Source: DASUZB01 sp035535495 (GTDB lineage Bacteria > Actinomycetota > CALGFH01). Taken from it: 27,729 nt of DNA. A program made the position numbers and the translations under genes. Below the pieces are notes generated by a model, which did not search any database, had not been told where the DNA came from, and saw only the letters and a program-made list of their open reading frames with translations. Where the stretch lies: assembly GCA_035535495.1 (NCBI GenBank), contig DATLQA010000088.1, positions 1-27,729 on the forward strand. The letters are read 5' to 3'. Positions 1 to 8,321 of this stretch are shown here, piece by piece (the stretch's first letter is position 1; every line of letters begins with the position of its first letter).

Positions 1-378
1 TCCGCTTCGATCTCGCGGACCACTTGAGGGTTGCGCGGGTCGGGCTTGGTGTCGAGCACGTAGGTGCGGGAGGATCGCAGGCCAGGGACGACCAGGTAGC
101 GGCGCTCGAGCGGGCCGTGCTCACCGTGGCCCTGGTGGCACAGGGCCGAGGAGCAGGCGTTCCAGCCGAAGTGGTGCAGCTCGTTGCCGGCGGTCGGCAG
201 TTCGCTCCAGCCGACCACGCCACTGTAGGTCGATGAGAAGGGGTCGCAGTCGAGGACCGCCATCGCGTCCTTGGCCCGGCCGGCGGGGTCGAACGGCCAC
301 GTAGCCCAGTTGCTCTGGTGGCGCGGCGATCGCCTCGGCCGGGGTGCGGTAGAACGTCGGATCGGTCGTGTCGGGCAT
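1..378 (-). pseudogene. SBP56-family selenium-binding protein / methanethiol oxidase, 5' part, frameshifted, runs off left edge
   Basis: The ATG at 378 follows a GGAGG about 8 nt upstream and opens with FYRTPAEAIAAPPEQLGYVA, the usual N-terminus of the 56-kDa selenium-binding protein family. After residue 28 (about 291-296) the family sequence continues in another frame as FDPAGRAKDAM, VLDCDPFSSTYSG, then HHFGWNACSS, the family signature with its conserved Cys, and RYLVVPGLRSSRTYVLD, open to base 1. One surplus base near GTGGCCGTTC explains the shift. Members in bacteria are described as copper-dependent methanethiol oxidases, converting methanethiol to formaldehyde, sulfide and peroxide; that role here is inferred from family only. 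It is divergent from a TetR gene across a palindromic site. I cannot tell whether the shift is real decay or a sequencing error. Family identity is confident, integrity is not. Confidence 0.8.
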
Positions 379-414
379 TGGTCAACCTCCCTGCCGCTGA
401 CGTGGCGCTCGGGA

Positions 415-446
415 CCGGTGGTTCGGTCGATCGACCGAACCACCGG
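415..446. promoter_or_regulatory. Perfect 32-bp palindrome, probable TetR operator
   Basis: The half-site CCGGTGGTTCGGTCGA (415-430) is followed directly by its exact reverse complement (431-446). It sits between the divergent SBP56 and TetR genes, 37 bp from the SBP56 start. It covers the place where the -35 of a promoter with -10 TAGGAT (463-468) would lie. TetR proteins usually bind such palindromes in the divergent region and repress both genes. The symmetry is seen directly; operator function is inference. Confidence 0.7.
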
Positions 447-479
447 GCTTCTCTGCTGGTGTTAGGATGATGTCAAGAT

Positions 480-497
480 CGGTCGAGCGATCGACCG
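480..497. promoter_or_regulatory. Second, imperfect palindrome with the same GGTCGA/TCGACC core
   Basis: CGGTCGAGCGATCGACCG repeats the central GGTCGA...TCGACC arms of the 32-bp palindrome, with one mismatch in the middle. It lies in the leader of the TetR gene, about 30 bp before its start. It is probably a secondary operator giving autoregulation; this is inferred from shared sequence only. Confidence 0.5.
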
Positions 498-525
498 GGT
501 ACCTATCGGGGAAGGGGACCGTGCC

Positions 526-1116
526 GTGGCCCAGGTGGTGGTGGACACCCGCACCCAGATCATCGAGGCCGCCCGCCGCCGCCTGCTCATCGACGGCTAC
601 GCCGGCCTGTCCACCCGCAAGGTCGCCGACGAGGCCGAGGTCCCGCTCAGCCAGCTCCACTACCACTTCGGCTCCAAGGGCGGGCTCATCCTGGCGCTGT
701 TCGAGCAGGAGAACCAGCAGCGCCTGGACCGCCAGCGCCGCCTGTACGCCGAGGACACCCCGCTGTGGCAGCGCTACGAGCGCGCCTGTGACTACCTCGA
801 AGACGATCTGGACGCCGGCTACGTGCGGGTGCTGCAGGAGATGATCGCCGCGGGCTGGTCCAACGCCGAGATCGGCGAGGCGGTCCGCCAGCTGCTCGGC
901 GGCTGGTTCGTGCTGCTCACCGAGGTCGCCCGCGAGACCGAACACCGCCACGGCCCGCTCGGCCCGTTCACCGCCGACGAGGTCGCCACCCTGGTCGGGA
1001 CCACGTTCATCGGCGCCGAGGCGTTGCTGCTGCTGGGTTTCGACCGGCAGGTGCTGCCGATCCGCTCCGCCATGCGGCGCATCGGCGTCCTCATCCGGCA
1101 GGCCGAAGCGGGCTGA
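526..1116 (+). CDS. TetR/AcrR family transcriptional regulator
   Basis: This 196-aa protein has the size and layout of the family. An N-terminal helix-turn-helix at about residues 8-55 (TRTQIIEAARRRLLIDGYAG, STRKVADEAEVPLSQLHYHF, GSKGGLILALF) is followed by an all-helical C-terminal half that would bind the effector and dimerise. The GTG start at 526 has GGGGAAGGGGA 8 nt upstream; a GTG at 521 is out of frame. It is divergent from the SBP56-like gene, with one perfect and one imperfect palindrome between, so it probably represses itself and that gene. The inducer is unknown; a sulfur compound would fit but nothing here shows it. The stop codon lies inside a hairpin shared with the convergent neighbour. 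Confidence 0.92.
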   Translation: MAQVVVDTRTQIIEAARRRLLIDGYAGLSTRKVADEAEVPLSQLHYHFGSKGGLILALFEQENQQRLDRQRRLYAEDTPLWQRYERACDYLEDDLDAGYVRVLQEMIAAGWSNAEIGEAVRQLLGGWFVLLTEVARETEHRHGPLGPFTADEVATLVGTTFIGAEALLLLGFDRQVLPIRSAMRRIGVLIRQAEAG

Positions 1117-1129
1117 GGCGCCCTCAGCC
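1111..1129. terminator. Hairpin spanning both convergent stop codons
   Basis: GGCTGAGG-CGC-CCTCAGCC is a perfect 8-bp stem with a 3-nt loop. The TGA of the TetR gene (1114-1116) and the TGA of the opposite gene (1124-1126 on this strand's TCA) sit symmetrically in the two arms. There is no T-run, as is common in high-GC actinobacteria. It is a plausible bidirectional terminator. Confidence 0.5.
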
Positions 1130-3508
1130 GGCCCGCCGGCCGGCGCCGCGCAGCAGCGCGGTCAGGACGTCGGAGTAGTCGTCGGTCCACGGTGGCCCGG
1201 TCCCGCCACGGGTGCAGGGATGCCAGCCCGGATCGGTCGCCAGCTTGCCGAGGTCGGCCGGCCGGCGTCCCAGCGCGAGCCAGTGGGAGGCGGACTTGCC
1301 CTTGATCGCCTCGCCGGCCGAGACGCCCGCATAGTCGAACCGGCCCATGCAGGTCATCCCGGTGGCCTGTGCCAGGTCGCCGAGGACAGGTTCGAGGTCG
1401 ATGAACCGGTTGGAGATGTGGAAGGCGAGCACCCCGCCGTCCTCCAGGCGAGCCTGGTACAGCTCGACGGCTTCCCTGGTCAGCAGGTGCACCGGGATGG
1501 CGTCGGAGCTGAACGCGTCGAGCACGATCAGGCCGTACCGGCGGTCGGGCGCGCGGGCCAGGGAGATCCGCGCGTCGCCGAGGACCACGTCGAAGCCGCC
1601 CGGGCAGTCGCGCAGGTAGGTGAACAGCCGCGGGTCGCGGGCGATCCGCTCGACCGTCGGGTCGATCTCCAGGAAGGTCCAACGCTCGCCCGGCCGGCTG
1701 TGGCAGGCCATCGCGCCGGTACCCAGCCCGACCACGGCCACGCGGCGGGTGTGGCCGCGTGCCTGCATCGCGCGGACGACGTCGCCGGCCGGCCCGGTCG
1801 GGTGGTAGTAGGTCAGCGGCACCGGCCGCTTGCCCGGCTCGGTGAGCTCGGCCCCGTGCAGGGTGGTGCCGTGGCTCAGGCTGTGGTAGCTGCCGCCCTG
1901 GCCGCTGCGCACCTCGAGCACGCCGAAGAAGCTCCGCTCCCGGTAGACGATCGCGTCCGAGGCGATCATCGCCACCAGCGACGACACCGCCAGGACCGCG
2001 CCGACGCCCAGGCCGAACCGCAACGGCCGGCGTGCCTGGAGGAGGCAGGGGATCCCGACCACGCCGTAGATCACCAGGTGCAGGGCCGTGCCCAGGCCGC
2101 CGTCGGAGCTGCCCCCGAGGATCAGCAGCACGCCCAGCAGCGCGACCCCGAACACCAGCGGCATGCCGATGTCGAGCCGGCGCTCGTGCGGCCCGGAGCG
2201 CCGGTCCCGGACCGGCAGGCACAGGCACGCCACCACCAGGATCAGCGGGTACTCGGTGAGGGCGTCAAAGGCCAGCGGAGCCACCAGCGCGTTGAACACC
2301 CCGCCGAGCGCCCCGCCCAGCGAGATCCACAGGTAGAACGCGGTGAGGTGGCGGGGGTGCGGCCGGTTGGCGGCCAACCGGCCATGGCAGACCAGCGCGG
2401 CGGCCGTGAACGTGGCCAGGTGCACCAGCATCACCAGCACGAACGGCTGGCGCACGTCGGCGGTGAGCAGCACCACCAGGGCCACGGCGAGGATCGGGAA
2501 GACCACCACCGCGGCCCGGTAGGCCGGCGCCGGCTCGCCCGCCGGCGTGAACACCGCGATGAAGCTCAGCAGGTACAGCCCGAGCGGGATCGCCCACAGC
2601 AGCGGCATCGGTGCCAGGTCGGTGGTGAGGAAGCTGGTCACCCCGAGCATCAGGCTCGACGGTACGAACGCCAGCCCGGCCCACCACAGCCCGCGCCACA
2701 GCGACGGCCGCCCCTCCCCCACCCTGGCGGGCGCCCTTGCCTCCGCGGCCTCTGGCGCGTCGCCAGGTGTCGCCGCCCCGGCCGGCCTGGAGCGCCACAG
2801 CACCAGCGCGCACCCGGCGATCAGGACCACCAGCGCCCCGTAGCCGACCGCCCACAGCCGCCCCTGCTCGCCGAGGCGGAGCGACGGCTCCATCAGCGCC
2901 GGGTAGCCGAGCAGCCCGATCACGCTGCCGGTGTTGCTCGCCCGGTACAGCACGTACGGGTCGGCCGCCCGCGGGTGGTCGGTGGCCGCAAGCCACCGCT
3001 GCAACAGCGGCGCGGTGGACGCCACCACGAAGAACGGCAGCCCGACCGAGACCGCCAGCAACGCGAGCAGCCAGAGGATCGGGTCGTCGCGCTGCGGCGC
3101 GACCCACCCGTCGGGGACGCCGATCGGCAGCACCAGCAACGGCGGCAGCAGCAGGACCAGGTGGAGCAGCGCCTGCCGCCGTGGCCCGAAACGCCGGATC
3201 GACCAGTGCGCGTACAGGTACCCGGCGAGCAGCGCCACCTGGAAGAACACCATCGACACGTTCCACACCGCCGGGGTGCCGCCGAGCAGCGGCAGCACGA
3301 AGCGGGCGAACATCGGCTGCACACAGAACAGCAGCGCCGCGCTGACCAGCAGCGTCGCCGCGTAGAGCGCGATCACCAGCCGGGTGCCGCGCCGCTCCGC
3401 CGCCAGCGCCGCCGGCCCGGCCGGCGCCGCGCCGGCGGCCTGCGCGTCGGGGATGGTCACCTCCGGCGCCGCCAACCGCGGACCGGCTGGGCTGCCGGAA
3501 TCGGCCAT
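1124..3508 (-). CDS. Fused multi-pass membrane protein / spermidine-synthase-like domain
   Basis: The 794-aa product starts at the ATG at 3508, with AGGAG 5 nt upstream; the open frame continues to 3655 but without a comparable site. Residues about 45-530 hold many hydrophobic segments in an MFS-like arrangement (for example VIALYAATLLVSAALLFCVQ and NVSMVFFQVALLAGYLYAHW). The C-terminal part is a Rossmann methyltransferase fold of the polyamine-synthase type, with AVVGLGTGAMA near residue 592, an acidic strand end (TFLEIDP), VVLGDARISLA and LIVLDAFSSDAIPVHLLT. The canonical GGGDG nucleotide loop is GLGTG here. Such fused membrane/spermidine-synthase proteins are common in actinobacteria and other bacteria. 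Their substrate is not established and true aminopropyl transfer is doubtful. It stands alone, convergent with the TetR gene. Confidence 0.85.
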   Translation of the reverse strand: MADSGSPAGPRLAAPEVTIPDAQAAGAAPAGPAALAAERRGTRLVIALYAATLLVSAALLFCVQPMFARFVLPLLGGTPAVWNVSMVFFQVALLAGYLYAHWSIRRFGPRRQALLHLVLLLPPLLVLPIGVPDGWVAPQRDDPILWLLALLAVSVGLPFFVVASTAPLLQRWLAATDHPRAADPYVLYRASNTGSVIGLLGYPALMEPSLRLGEQGRLWAVGYGALVVLIAGCALVLWRSRPAGAATPGDAPEAAEARAPARVGEGRPSLWRGLWWAGLAFVPSSLMLGVTSFLTTDLAPMPLLWAIPLGLYLLSFIAVFTPAGEPAPAYRAAVVVFPILAVALVVLLTADVRQPFVLVMLVHLATFTAAALVCHGRLAANRPHPRHLTAFYLWISLGGALGGVFNALVAPLAFDALTEYPLILVVACLCLPVRDRRSGPHERRLDIGMPLVFGVALLGVLLILGGSSDGGLGTALHLVIYGVVGIPCLLQARRPLRFGLGVGAVLAVSSLVAMIASDAIVYRERSFFGVLEVRSGQGGSYHSLSHGTTLHGAELTEPGKRPVPLTYYHPTGPAGDVVRAMQARGHTRRVAVVGLGTGAMACHSRPGERWTFLEIDPTVERIARDPRLFTYLRDCPGGFDVVLGDARISLARAPDRRYGLIVLDAFSSDAIPVHLLTREAVELYQARLEDGGVLAFHISNRFIDLEPVLGDLAQATGMTCMGRFDYAGVSAGEAIKGKSASHWLALGRRPADLGKLATDPGWHPCTRGGTGPPWTDDYSDVLTALLRGAGRRAG

Positions 3509-3845
3509 GCACGCTCCTCGCACACGTCGACCGCGGCCCGCCGCGGGACCGCGCGTCGGCAAAGGATGAACCATTTCGCCCGAAACCGCCCATCGGCGTG
3601 CCGGGCCGGCTTCCGCCGTCAGCTCCGACCGCCACCAGGCCCGGCCGGGCGCCACCCGCGAGGCGGCCCGCCAGCACCCGCGCTGACGTGCGCGGATGCG
3701 CGAGCCGGCCGGCTACCTCGTCTGCATGATGGCCGCCTGGACCGGGCGCAGTATTCTCGTGCTGCTCGTCAGGGGACGGTGAGGGCTTCCACTCCAGGAG
3801 GGCGTCGTCCCCGGCTGGACGGGCGAGAAAGGGGGGAGGTGACCC
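3509..3845. other. Intergenic region between divergent genes
   Basis: This 337-bp gap separates the minus-strand membrane/synthase gene from the CNB-domain gene and should hold both promoters. No convincing -35/-10 pair was found; TATTCT at 3752-3757 is a possible -10 for the rightward gene. GGGGACG (from 3773) can pair with CGTCCCC across a roughly 27-nt loop in the presumed leader, but the match is short. No open frame here has coding character. Confidence 0.4.
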
Positions 3846-4853
3846 ATGCGCGTGGCGTCCGCCGTCACGTCCGTCTCGTGGATCCCGCTCGGCGCGGTCG
3901 AAGGGATCAACCGTCTGGCCTTCGACGTCGGCATCGCCCACTACGACCAACCGCCACCCGACGCCATCGACGACGTCCAGGACCTGATCGCCAACGACGC
4001 CGTCCGCTTCATCAACGAGCTCAAGGCCTGGATCGAGGTCGAAGACGGCCGCGTGGTGGACTACGGCCACGCCGGCCGCGGCCACATCGGTTCCACCCGG
4101 GTGCGGGTCGGCCCGGCCGGCATGGTCTTCCCCGGGGTGCCCTTCCCCGACCTGCGCCCCGCCCCGGAGATGCGCGAGGACTCGGTCCGGTTCGTGCAGA
4201 CGGTCGGCGGCAGGACCGGGGTCCCGATGCCCCGGCCGGTCTCCGCCAAGCCGTACGTGCGGATCGCCGCGCCGATGGCCTGGTCGACCCTGGCCCTGAC
4301 CATCTACACCGACGGGTCCTCGCAGCACGAGGTCATCGGGGCGAGCCGGTTCCCCCGCCACTGGGTCTACGACGACAAAGGCGAGTTGGTCGCCAAGACC
4401 GGCTTCATCGACTTCGACACCTGGTTCCGCGAGGCGGTGGTCGGCAACACCCCGTGGGGCGACGAAGAGTCACCGGCGATCGTCACCGCCGTGGAGTCCG
4501 CCCTGGAGCGCGAGCTGTCCGTCGCGATCATCGGCTCGCGGCCCCCGTTCCGCCGGCTCCGCGCCGGCGAGCACCTGGTCGAGCAGGGCGAGCAGGGTGA
4601 CGAGCTGTTCCTGCTGTTCGACGGCGTGCTCGAGGTGGTCACCGACGGCCAGGTCATCGCCGAGGTCGGCCCCGGCGCCATCCTGGGCGAGATGGCCCTG
4701 CTGGAGCGGGGTCGCCGCACCGCGACGCTGCGCGCCGTCACTCCCTGCCGGGTCGCCGTCGTCCCCGGAGACCAGGTCGACCTCGACGCCCTGGACACGG
4801 TGGCGCAACGCCGCCGCGCCGCCAACGCCCAAGGTGACCAGACGGCCGGTTGA
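3846..4853 (+). CDS. Cyclic nucleotide-binding domain protein with unknown N-terminal domain
   Basis: The 335-aa protein starts at an ATG preceded by GGGGGGAGGTG. Residues about 235-325 form a CRP-type cyclic nucleotide-binding barrel: FRRLRAGEHLVEQGEQGDEL, LFDGVLEVVTDGQ, then the phosphate-binding cassette GEMALLERGRRTATLRA, with the conserved Glu and an Arg-Thr-Ala that fits cAMP or cGMP contact. No DNA-binding HTH follows, so it is not a CRP regulator. The N-terminal 230 residues (SWIPLGAVEGINRLAFDVG, IAHYDQPPP, FPRHWVYDDKGELVAKTGFI) belong to no domain I can name. No signal peptide or membrane segment is seen. Its stop overlaps the start of a cyclase-domain gene, so it is probably a co-translated effector of the nucleotide made by that protein. 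Confidence 0.85.
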   Translation: MRVASAVTSVSWIPLGAVEGINRLAFDVGIAHYDQPPPDAIDDVQDLIANDAVRFINELKAWIEVEDGRVVDYGHAGRGHIGSTRVRVGPAGMVFPGVPFPDLRPAPEMREDSVRFVQTVGGRTGVPMPRPVSAKPYVRIAAPMAWSTLALTIYTDGSSQHEVIGASRFPRHWVYDDKGELVAKTGFIDFDTWFREAVVGNTPWGDEESPAIVTAVESALERELSVAIIGSRPPFRRLRAGEHLVEQGEQGDELFLLFDGVLEVVTDGQVIAEVGPGAILGEMALLERGRRTATLRAVTPCRVAVVPGDQVDLDALDTVAQRRRAANAQGDQTAG

Positions 4854-7800
4854 CGGTCATGCCGAGCTGCGCCGCCTGCGGTGCCACCAACCCGGCCGGC
4901 TTCCGGTTCTGCGGAGCGTGCGGGGCGGTCCTGGCGGCCGACCGGCAGCCGTCCGGCGAGGAACGCAAGCTCGTCACCGTGCTCTTCTGCGACCTGGTCG
5001 GCTTCACCGCACGCTCCGACCAGGCCGACCCCGAGGACGTCGGCGAGCTGCTCCACCCCTACCACGTCCGGCTGCGCACCGAGATCGAGCGGCTCGGCGG
5101 CACGCTGGACAAGTTCATCGGCGACGCCGTGATGGCGGTGTTCGGCGCCCCGGTCGCCCACGAGGACGATCCCGAGCGGGCGGTGCGCTGCGCCCTGCGC
5201 ATGCTGGACGCCATCACCGAGCTGAACGAGGCCACCCCGGCGCTGGCCCTGTCGGTCCGGATCGGCGTCAACACCGGCGAGGCGCTGGTCAGGCTCGGAC
5301 CCGACCACCAGACCGAGACGGTCGTCGGCGACGTGGTCAACACCGCCTCCCGGCTCCAGGGCGTCGCCCCGGCGGACGGGGTGGTGGTCGGCGAGCCGAC
5401 CTGGCGGGCGACCAGGACCCTGTTCGAGTTCGAGCAGCTCGACCCCGTCCGGGTCAAGGGCAAGGCCCAGCCCCTGGCGATCTGGCGCGTGGCCGGCGCC
5501 CGCAGCCGCCTCGGCGTTGACGCCGACCCCCGGCCGGTCACGCCGTTCATCGGCCGCGCCGACGAGCTGGACGCGTTATGCCAGCGCTACCAGCAGGTCC
5601 TCCGCGACCACGCCGTCGGGCTGGTCACGGTCGTCGGCGAACCCGGGGTCGGCAAGAGCCGGCTGGTACAGGAGCTGCTCCGCTTCGTCGACGCCCAGCA
5701 CCAGCTGGTCGCCTGGCGGCACGCCCACTGCCTGCCCTATGGCGATGGCGTCACCTTCTGGGCGCTCGGCGAGATCGTCAAGGCCCAAGCGGGCATCCTC
5801 GAGTCCGACCAGCCGGGCCCGACCGCCGCGAAGCTCGCCGCGGCGGTGGAGGCGGTGGTCGGCGACCCCGCCGAACGCGAGTGGCTGAAGGCACGGCTCG
5901 CCCCCCTGGTCGGGCTGGCCACCGACGAGACGGCCACCGCCGACCGGACCGAGTCCTTCACGGCGTGGCGGCGGTTCCTCGAAGCGGTCGCCGCGCGGAA
6001 CCCGCTGGTCTGCGTCATCGAGGACCTCCACTGGGCCGACCCGGCCCTGATCGGGTTCCTCCAGCACCTGGTGCGCACCTCCACCGGCGTCGACCTGCTG
6101 GTGGTGGCCACGGCGCGGTCGCAGCTCGACGAGCGGCACCCAGGTTGGGACGCCGGGCTGCCCGGCGCCACCACCATCACGCTGCCGCCGCTCAGCGACC
6201 AGGAGACGTCCAGGCTGGTCGCTGCCATGCTCGGCCAGCCGGTGCTCCCCGCCGAGGTCCAGACGCTGCTGCTGGACCGCGCCGAGGGCAACCCGCTGTA
6301 CGCCGAGGAGTTCGTGCGGCTGCTCACCGACCGGGAGCTGCTGGTCCCCCACGGCCGCACCGTCCGCCTCGCTCCCGGCGCCGCGATCACCGTCCCCGAG
6401 ACGCTGCAGGCGGTGATCGCCGCACGCCTGGACACCCTGCCACCCACCAGCAAGGCGCTGATCCAGGACGCCGCCGTGGTCGGCAAGATCTTCTGGTCCG
6501 GCGCGCTGGCCAGGCTCGGCGGCGTCGACGAGCAGACGGTCACCGAGGAACTGCGCGCGCTGGAACGCACCCAGCTGATCCGCCCGACCAGGCCGTCCTC
6601 GGTCGAAAACCAGGCCGAGTACGCCTTCTGGCACGCCCTGGTCAAGGACGTCGCCTACCACCAGATCCCACGGTCCGGCCGTGCCCGCCGCCACCAGATG
6701 ACCGCCGAATGGCTCGCCGACCTCGCCCCGGAGCGCGCCGCCGACCGCGCCGAGGTGATCGCCCACCACTACCGTCAGGCCCTCACCCTGACCCGGGCGG
6801 CGACCGGCGCCTCGCCCGCCAAGCTCGCCGAACTCGAGCCGCCAACCCGCCGCTTCCTCGCCCTCGCCGGCGACCGCGCGCTCGGCCTGGACGTCGCCAG
6901 CGCCCTGACCTACTACCGCGAGGCCCTCGAGCTCTGCCCGCCGGAAGACCCCGAGCTGGGCCGCCTGCTGCTCCGCCACGCCAGGGCCACCTTCCAGTCC
7001 GGCGGGCTGCCCGAAGCCGCCACCGGCTACCAGGCCGCGATCGCCGCCTTCGCCAGCCACGGCGACCGCCTCGGCCAGGGCGAGGCGCTGGACCGGTTCT
7101 GCGTCGTGCTCTGGCATCAGGGCGAGACCCAGCGCGCCAGGCACACCCTCGAGCAGGGCATCGCGCTGCTGGAAAGCGTCCAGCCGGGCAAGGAGCTCTG
7201 CTCCGCCTACGCCCAGATGGCCGCCGGCCAGGTCCTGTCCGGGCACTCCGAGGACGCGCTGGCCTGGGCGGACAAGGCCCTCGCCGCCGCCGAGCAACTC
7301 GGCGGCCAGCCCGAGGTGCGGCTCCGCGCGCTGGACGCGCGCGGCATGGCCCGCTGCGACCTCGGCGACCTCGGCGCCCTCGACGACCTCCGCGAGGCCC
7401 TCGAGCTCGGCCTGTCGCTGGGAGCCGGCCACGACACCGCCGTGGTCTACAACAATCTGGTCGAACCGCTGTGGGTGGCCGAAGGCCCGGCCAAGGCGGT
7501 CGCGACCGTCCACGACGGCATCGAGTTCTCCGGGCGGCGCGGGCTCGCCGAGGCGATCACCTGGCTGCAGACCACCTCGCTGGGCCCGCTGGCCGACCTC
7601 GGCCGCTGGGACGAGCTCCTGGGCCTGGCCGAGGAGGTGATCGCCCGCGACCGCGCCGACGGCGGCCGCTACGTGGGTGTCTGGGCCCAGGTCCAAAAGG
7701 CCTACGTGCTGGGCTGCCGCGGCCAGCTCGCCGGCGCCCGGGCGCTCATGGACGAGTTCGTGCCCGGCGCCCGCAAGATCGACGACCTCCAGGTCCTGGT

Positions 7801-8299
7801 CCCCGCCCTGGCCACCGCCGCGCTCATCCAGCAGGCCTCCGGCGACCAGCGGGCCGTCACCCGCCTGGTCGCCGAGCTGCGTACCGCCACCGACCGCGGC
7901 GGCGGCCACTGGTACCGCGCCCAGCAGCTCGCCGACCTGGCCCGGCTGTGCGTGGCCGCCGGCGAGCCCGCCCTGGCCGGCGAGCTCGTCGCGGAGACCC
8001 GCGCCGTCCCGGCACGCCACCAGCTCGCCGCGCTCAGCGCCCACGCGGTCCTCGCCGAAGCCAGCGGCGACCTGGACGGCGCCACCGGCCGCTACGAGCA
8101 GGCCGCCAGCGGCTGGGCCGCCTACGGCCACGTCCTGGAGCAGGGCCAGGCGCTGCTCGGCGCGGCGCGCTGCCTGCTCCGATTGGACCGGCCCGACGCG
8201 CCGGCCAAGCTCCGTGCCGCCCGGGACATCTTCACCGGCCTCGGCGCCCACCCGCTCGCGACCGAAACCGACACCTGGCTCGTCGACGCCACCGCCTGA
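4850..8299 (+). CDS. Zinc ribbon-adenylate/guanylate cyclase-AAA ATPase-TPR signalling protein
   Basis: This 1149-aa protein opens with a zinc ribbon (CAAC at 7-10, CGAC at 21-24). A class III cyclase domain follows (about 40-215): both metal Asp residues are present (FCDLVGFT, D48; FIGDAVMAVFG, D92), K88 sits just before, and NTASR (N164, R168) supplies the transition-state pair, so it looks catalytically competent. Next is a STAND-like ATPase module with Walker A GEPGVGKS (263-270) and Walker B LVCVIEDLHWAD (386-397). The helical C-terminal half, about 650 residues, is rich in TPR-type repeats, probably a sensing or partner-binding array. The TTG at 4850 overlaps the upstream stop (TTGA) and suggests coupling; an ATG at 4859 is the alternative. 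Family role: cAMP or cGMP synthesis gated by NTP and ligand binding. The ligand is unknown. Confidence 0.9.
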   Translation: MTVMPSCAACGATNPAGFRFCGACGAVLAADRQPSGEERKLVTVLFCDLVGFTARSDQADPEDVGELLHPYHVRLRTEIERLGGTLDKFIGDAVMAVFGAPVAHEDDPERAVRCALRMLDAITELNEATPALALSVRIGVNTGEALVRLGPDHQTETVVGDVVNTASRLQGVAPADGVVVGEPTWRATRTLFEFEQLDPVRVKGKAQPLAIWRVAGARSRLGVDADPRPVTPFIGRADELDALCQRYQQVLRDHAVGLVTVVGEPGVGKSRLVQELLRFVDAQHQLVAWRHAHCLPYGDGVTFWALGEIVKAQAGILESDQPGPTAAKLAAAVEAVVGDPAEREWLKARLAPLVGLATDETATADRTESFTAWRRFLEAVAARNPLVCVIEDLHWADPALIGFLQHLVRTSTGVDLLVVATARSQLDERHPGWDAGLPGATTITLPPLSDQETSRLVAAMLGQPVLPAEVQTLLLDRAEGNPLYAEEFVRLLTDRELLVPHGRTVRLAPGAAITVPETLQAVIAARLDTLPPTSKALIQDAAVVGKIFWSGALARLGGVDEQTVTEELRALERTQLIRPTRPSSVENQAEYAFWHALVKDVAYHQIPRSGRARRHQMTAEWLADLAPERAADRAEVIAHHYRQALTLTRAATGASPAKLAELEPPTRRFLALAGDRALGLDVASALTYYREALELCPPEDPELGRLLLRHARATFQSGGLPEAATGYQAAIAAFASHGDRLGQGEALDRFCVVLWHQGETQRARHTLEQGIALLESVQPGKELCSAYAQMAAGQVLSGHSEDALAWADKALAAAEQLGGQPEVRLRALDARGMARCDLGDLGALDDLREALELGLSLGAGHDTAVVYNNLVEPLWVAEGPAKAVATVHDGIEFSGRRGLAEAITWLQTTSLGPLADLGRWDELLGLAEEVIARDRADGGRYVGVWAQVQKAYVLGCRGQLAGARALMDEFVPGARKIDDLQVLVPALATAALIQQASGDQRAVTRLVAELRTATDRGGGHWYRAQQLADLARLCVAAGEPALAGELVAETRAVPARHQLAALSAHAVLAEASGDLDGATGRYEQAASGWAAYGHVLEQGQALLGAARCLLRLDRPDAPAKLRAARDIFTGLGAHPLATETDTWLVDATA

Positions 8300-8321
8300 C
8301 CGCCCAGCAGGAGAACCGCAC

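Noticed and set aside
3773..3812. GGGGACG/CGTCCCC stem in the CNB gene leader, considered as a riboswitch
   Set aside because: Only 7 pairs over a 27-nt loop and no match to a known riboswitch core.
1220..4600. Very long plus-strand open frame (over 1100 codons)
   Set aside because: It is antisense to the membrane/synthase gene, is full of Gln/Arg/His repeats, shows no domain and also overlaps the CNB gene in another frame. It is a GC-rich shadow.
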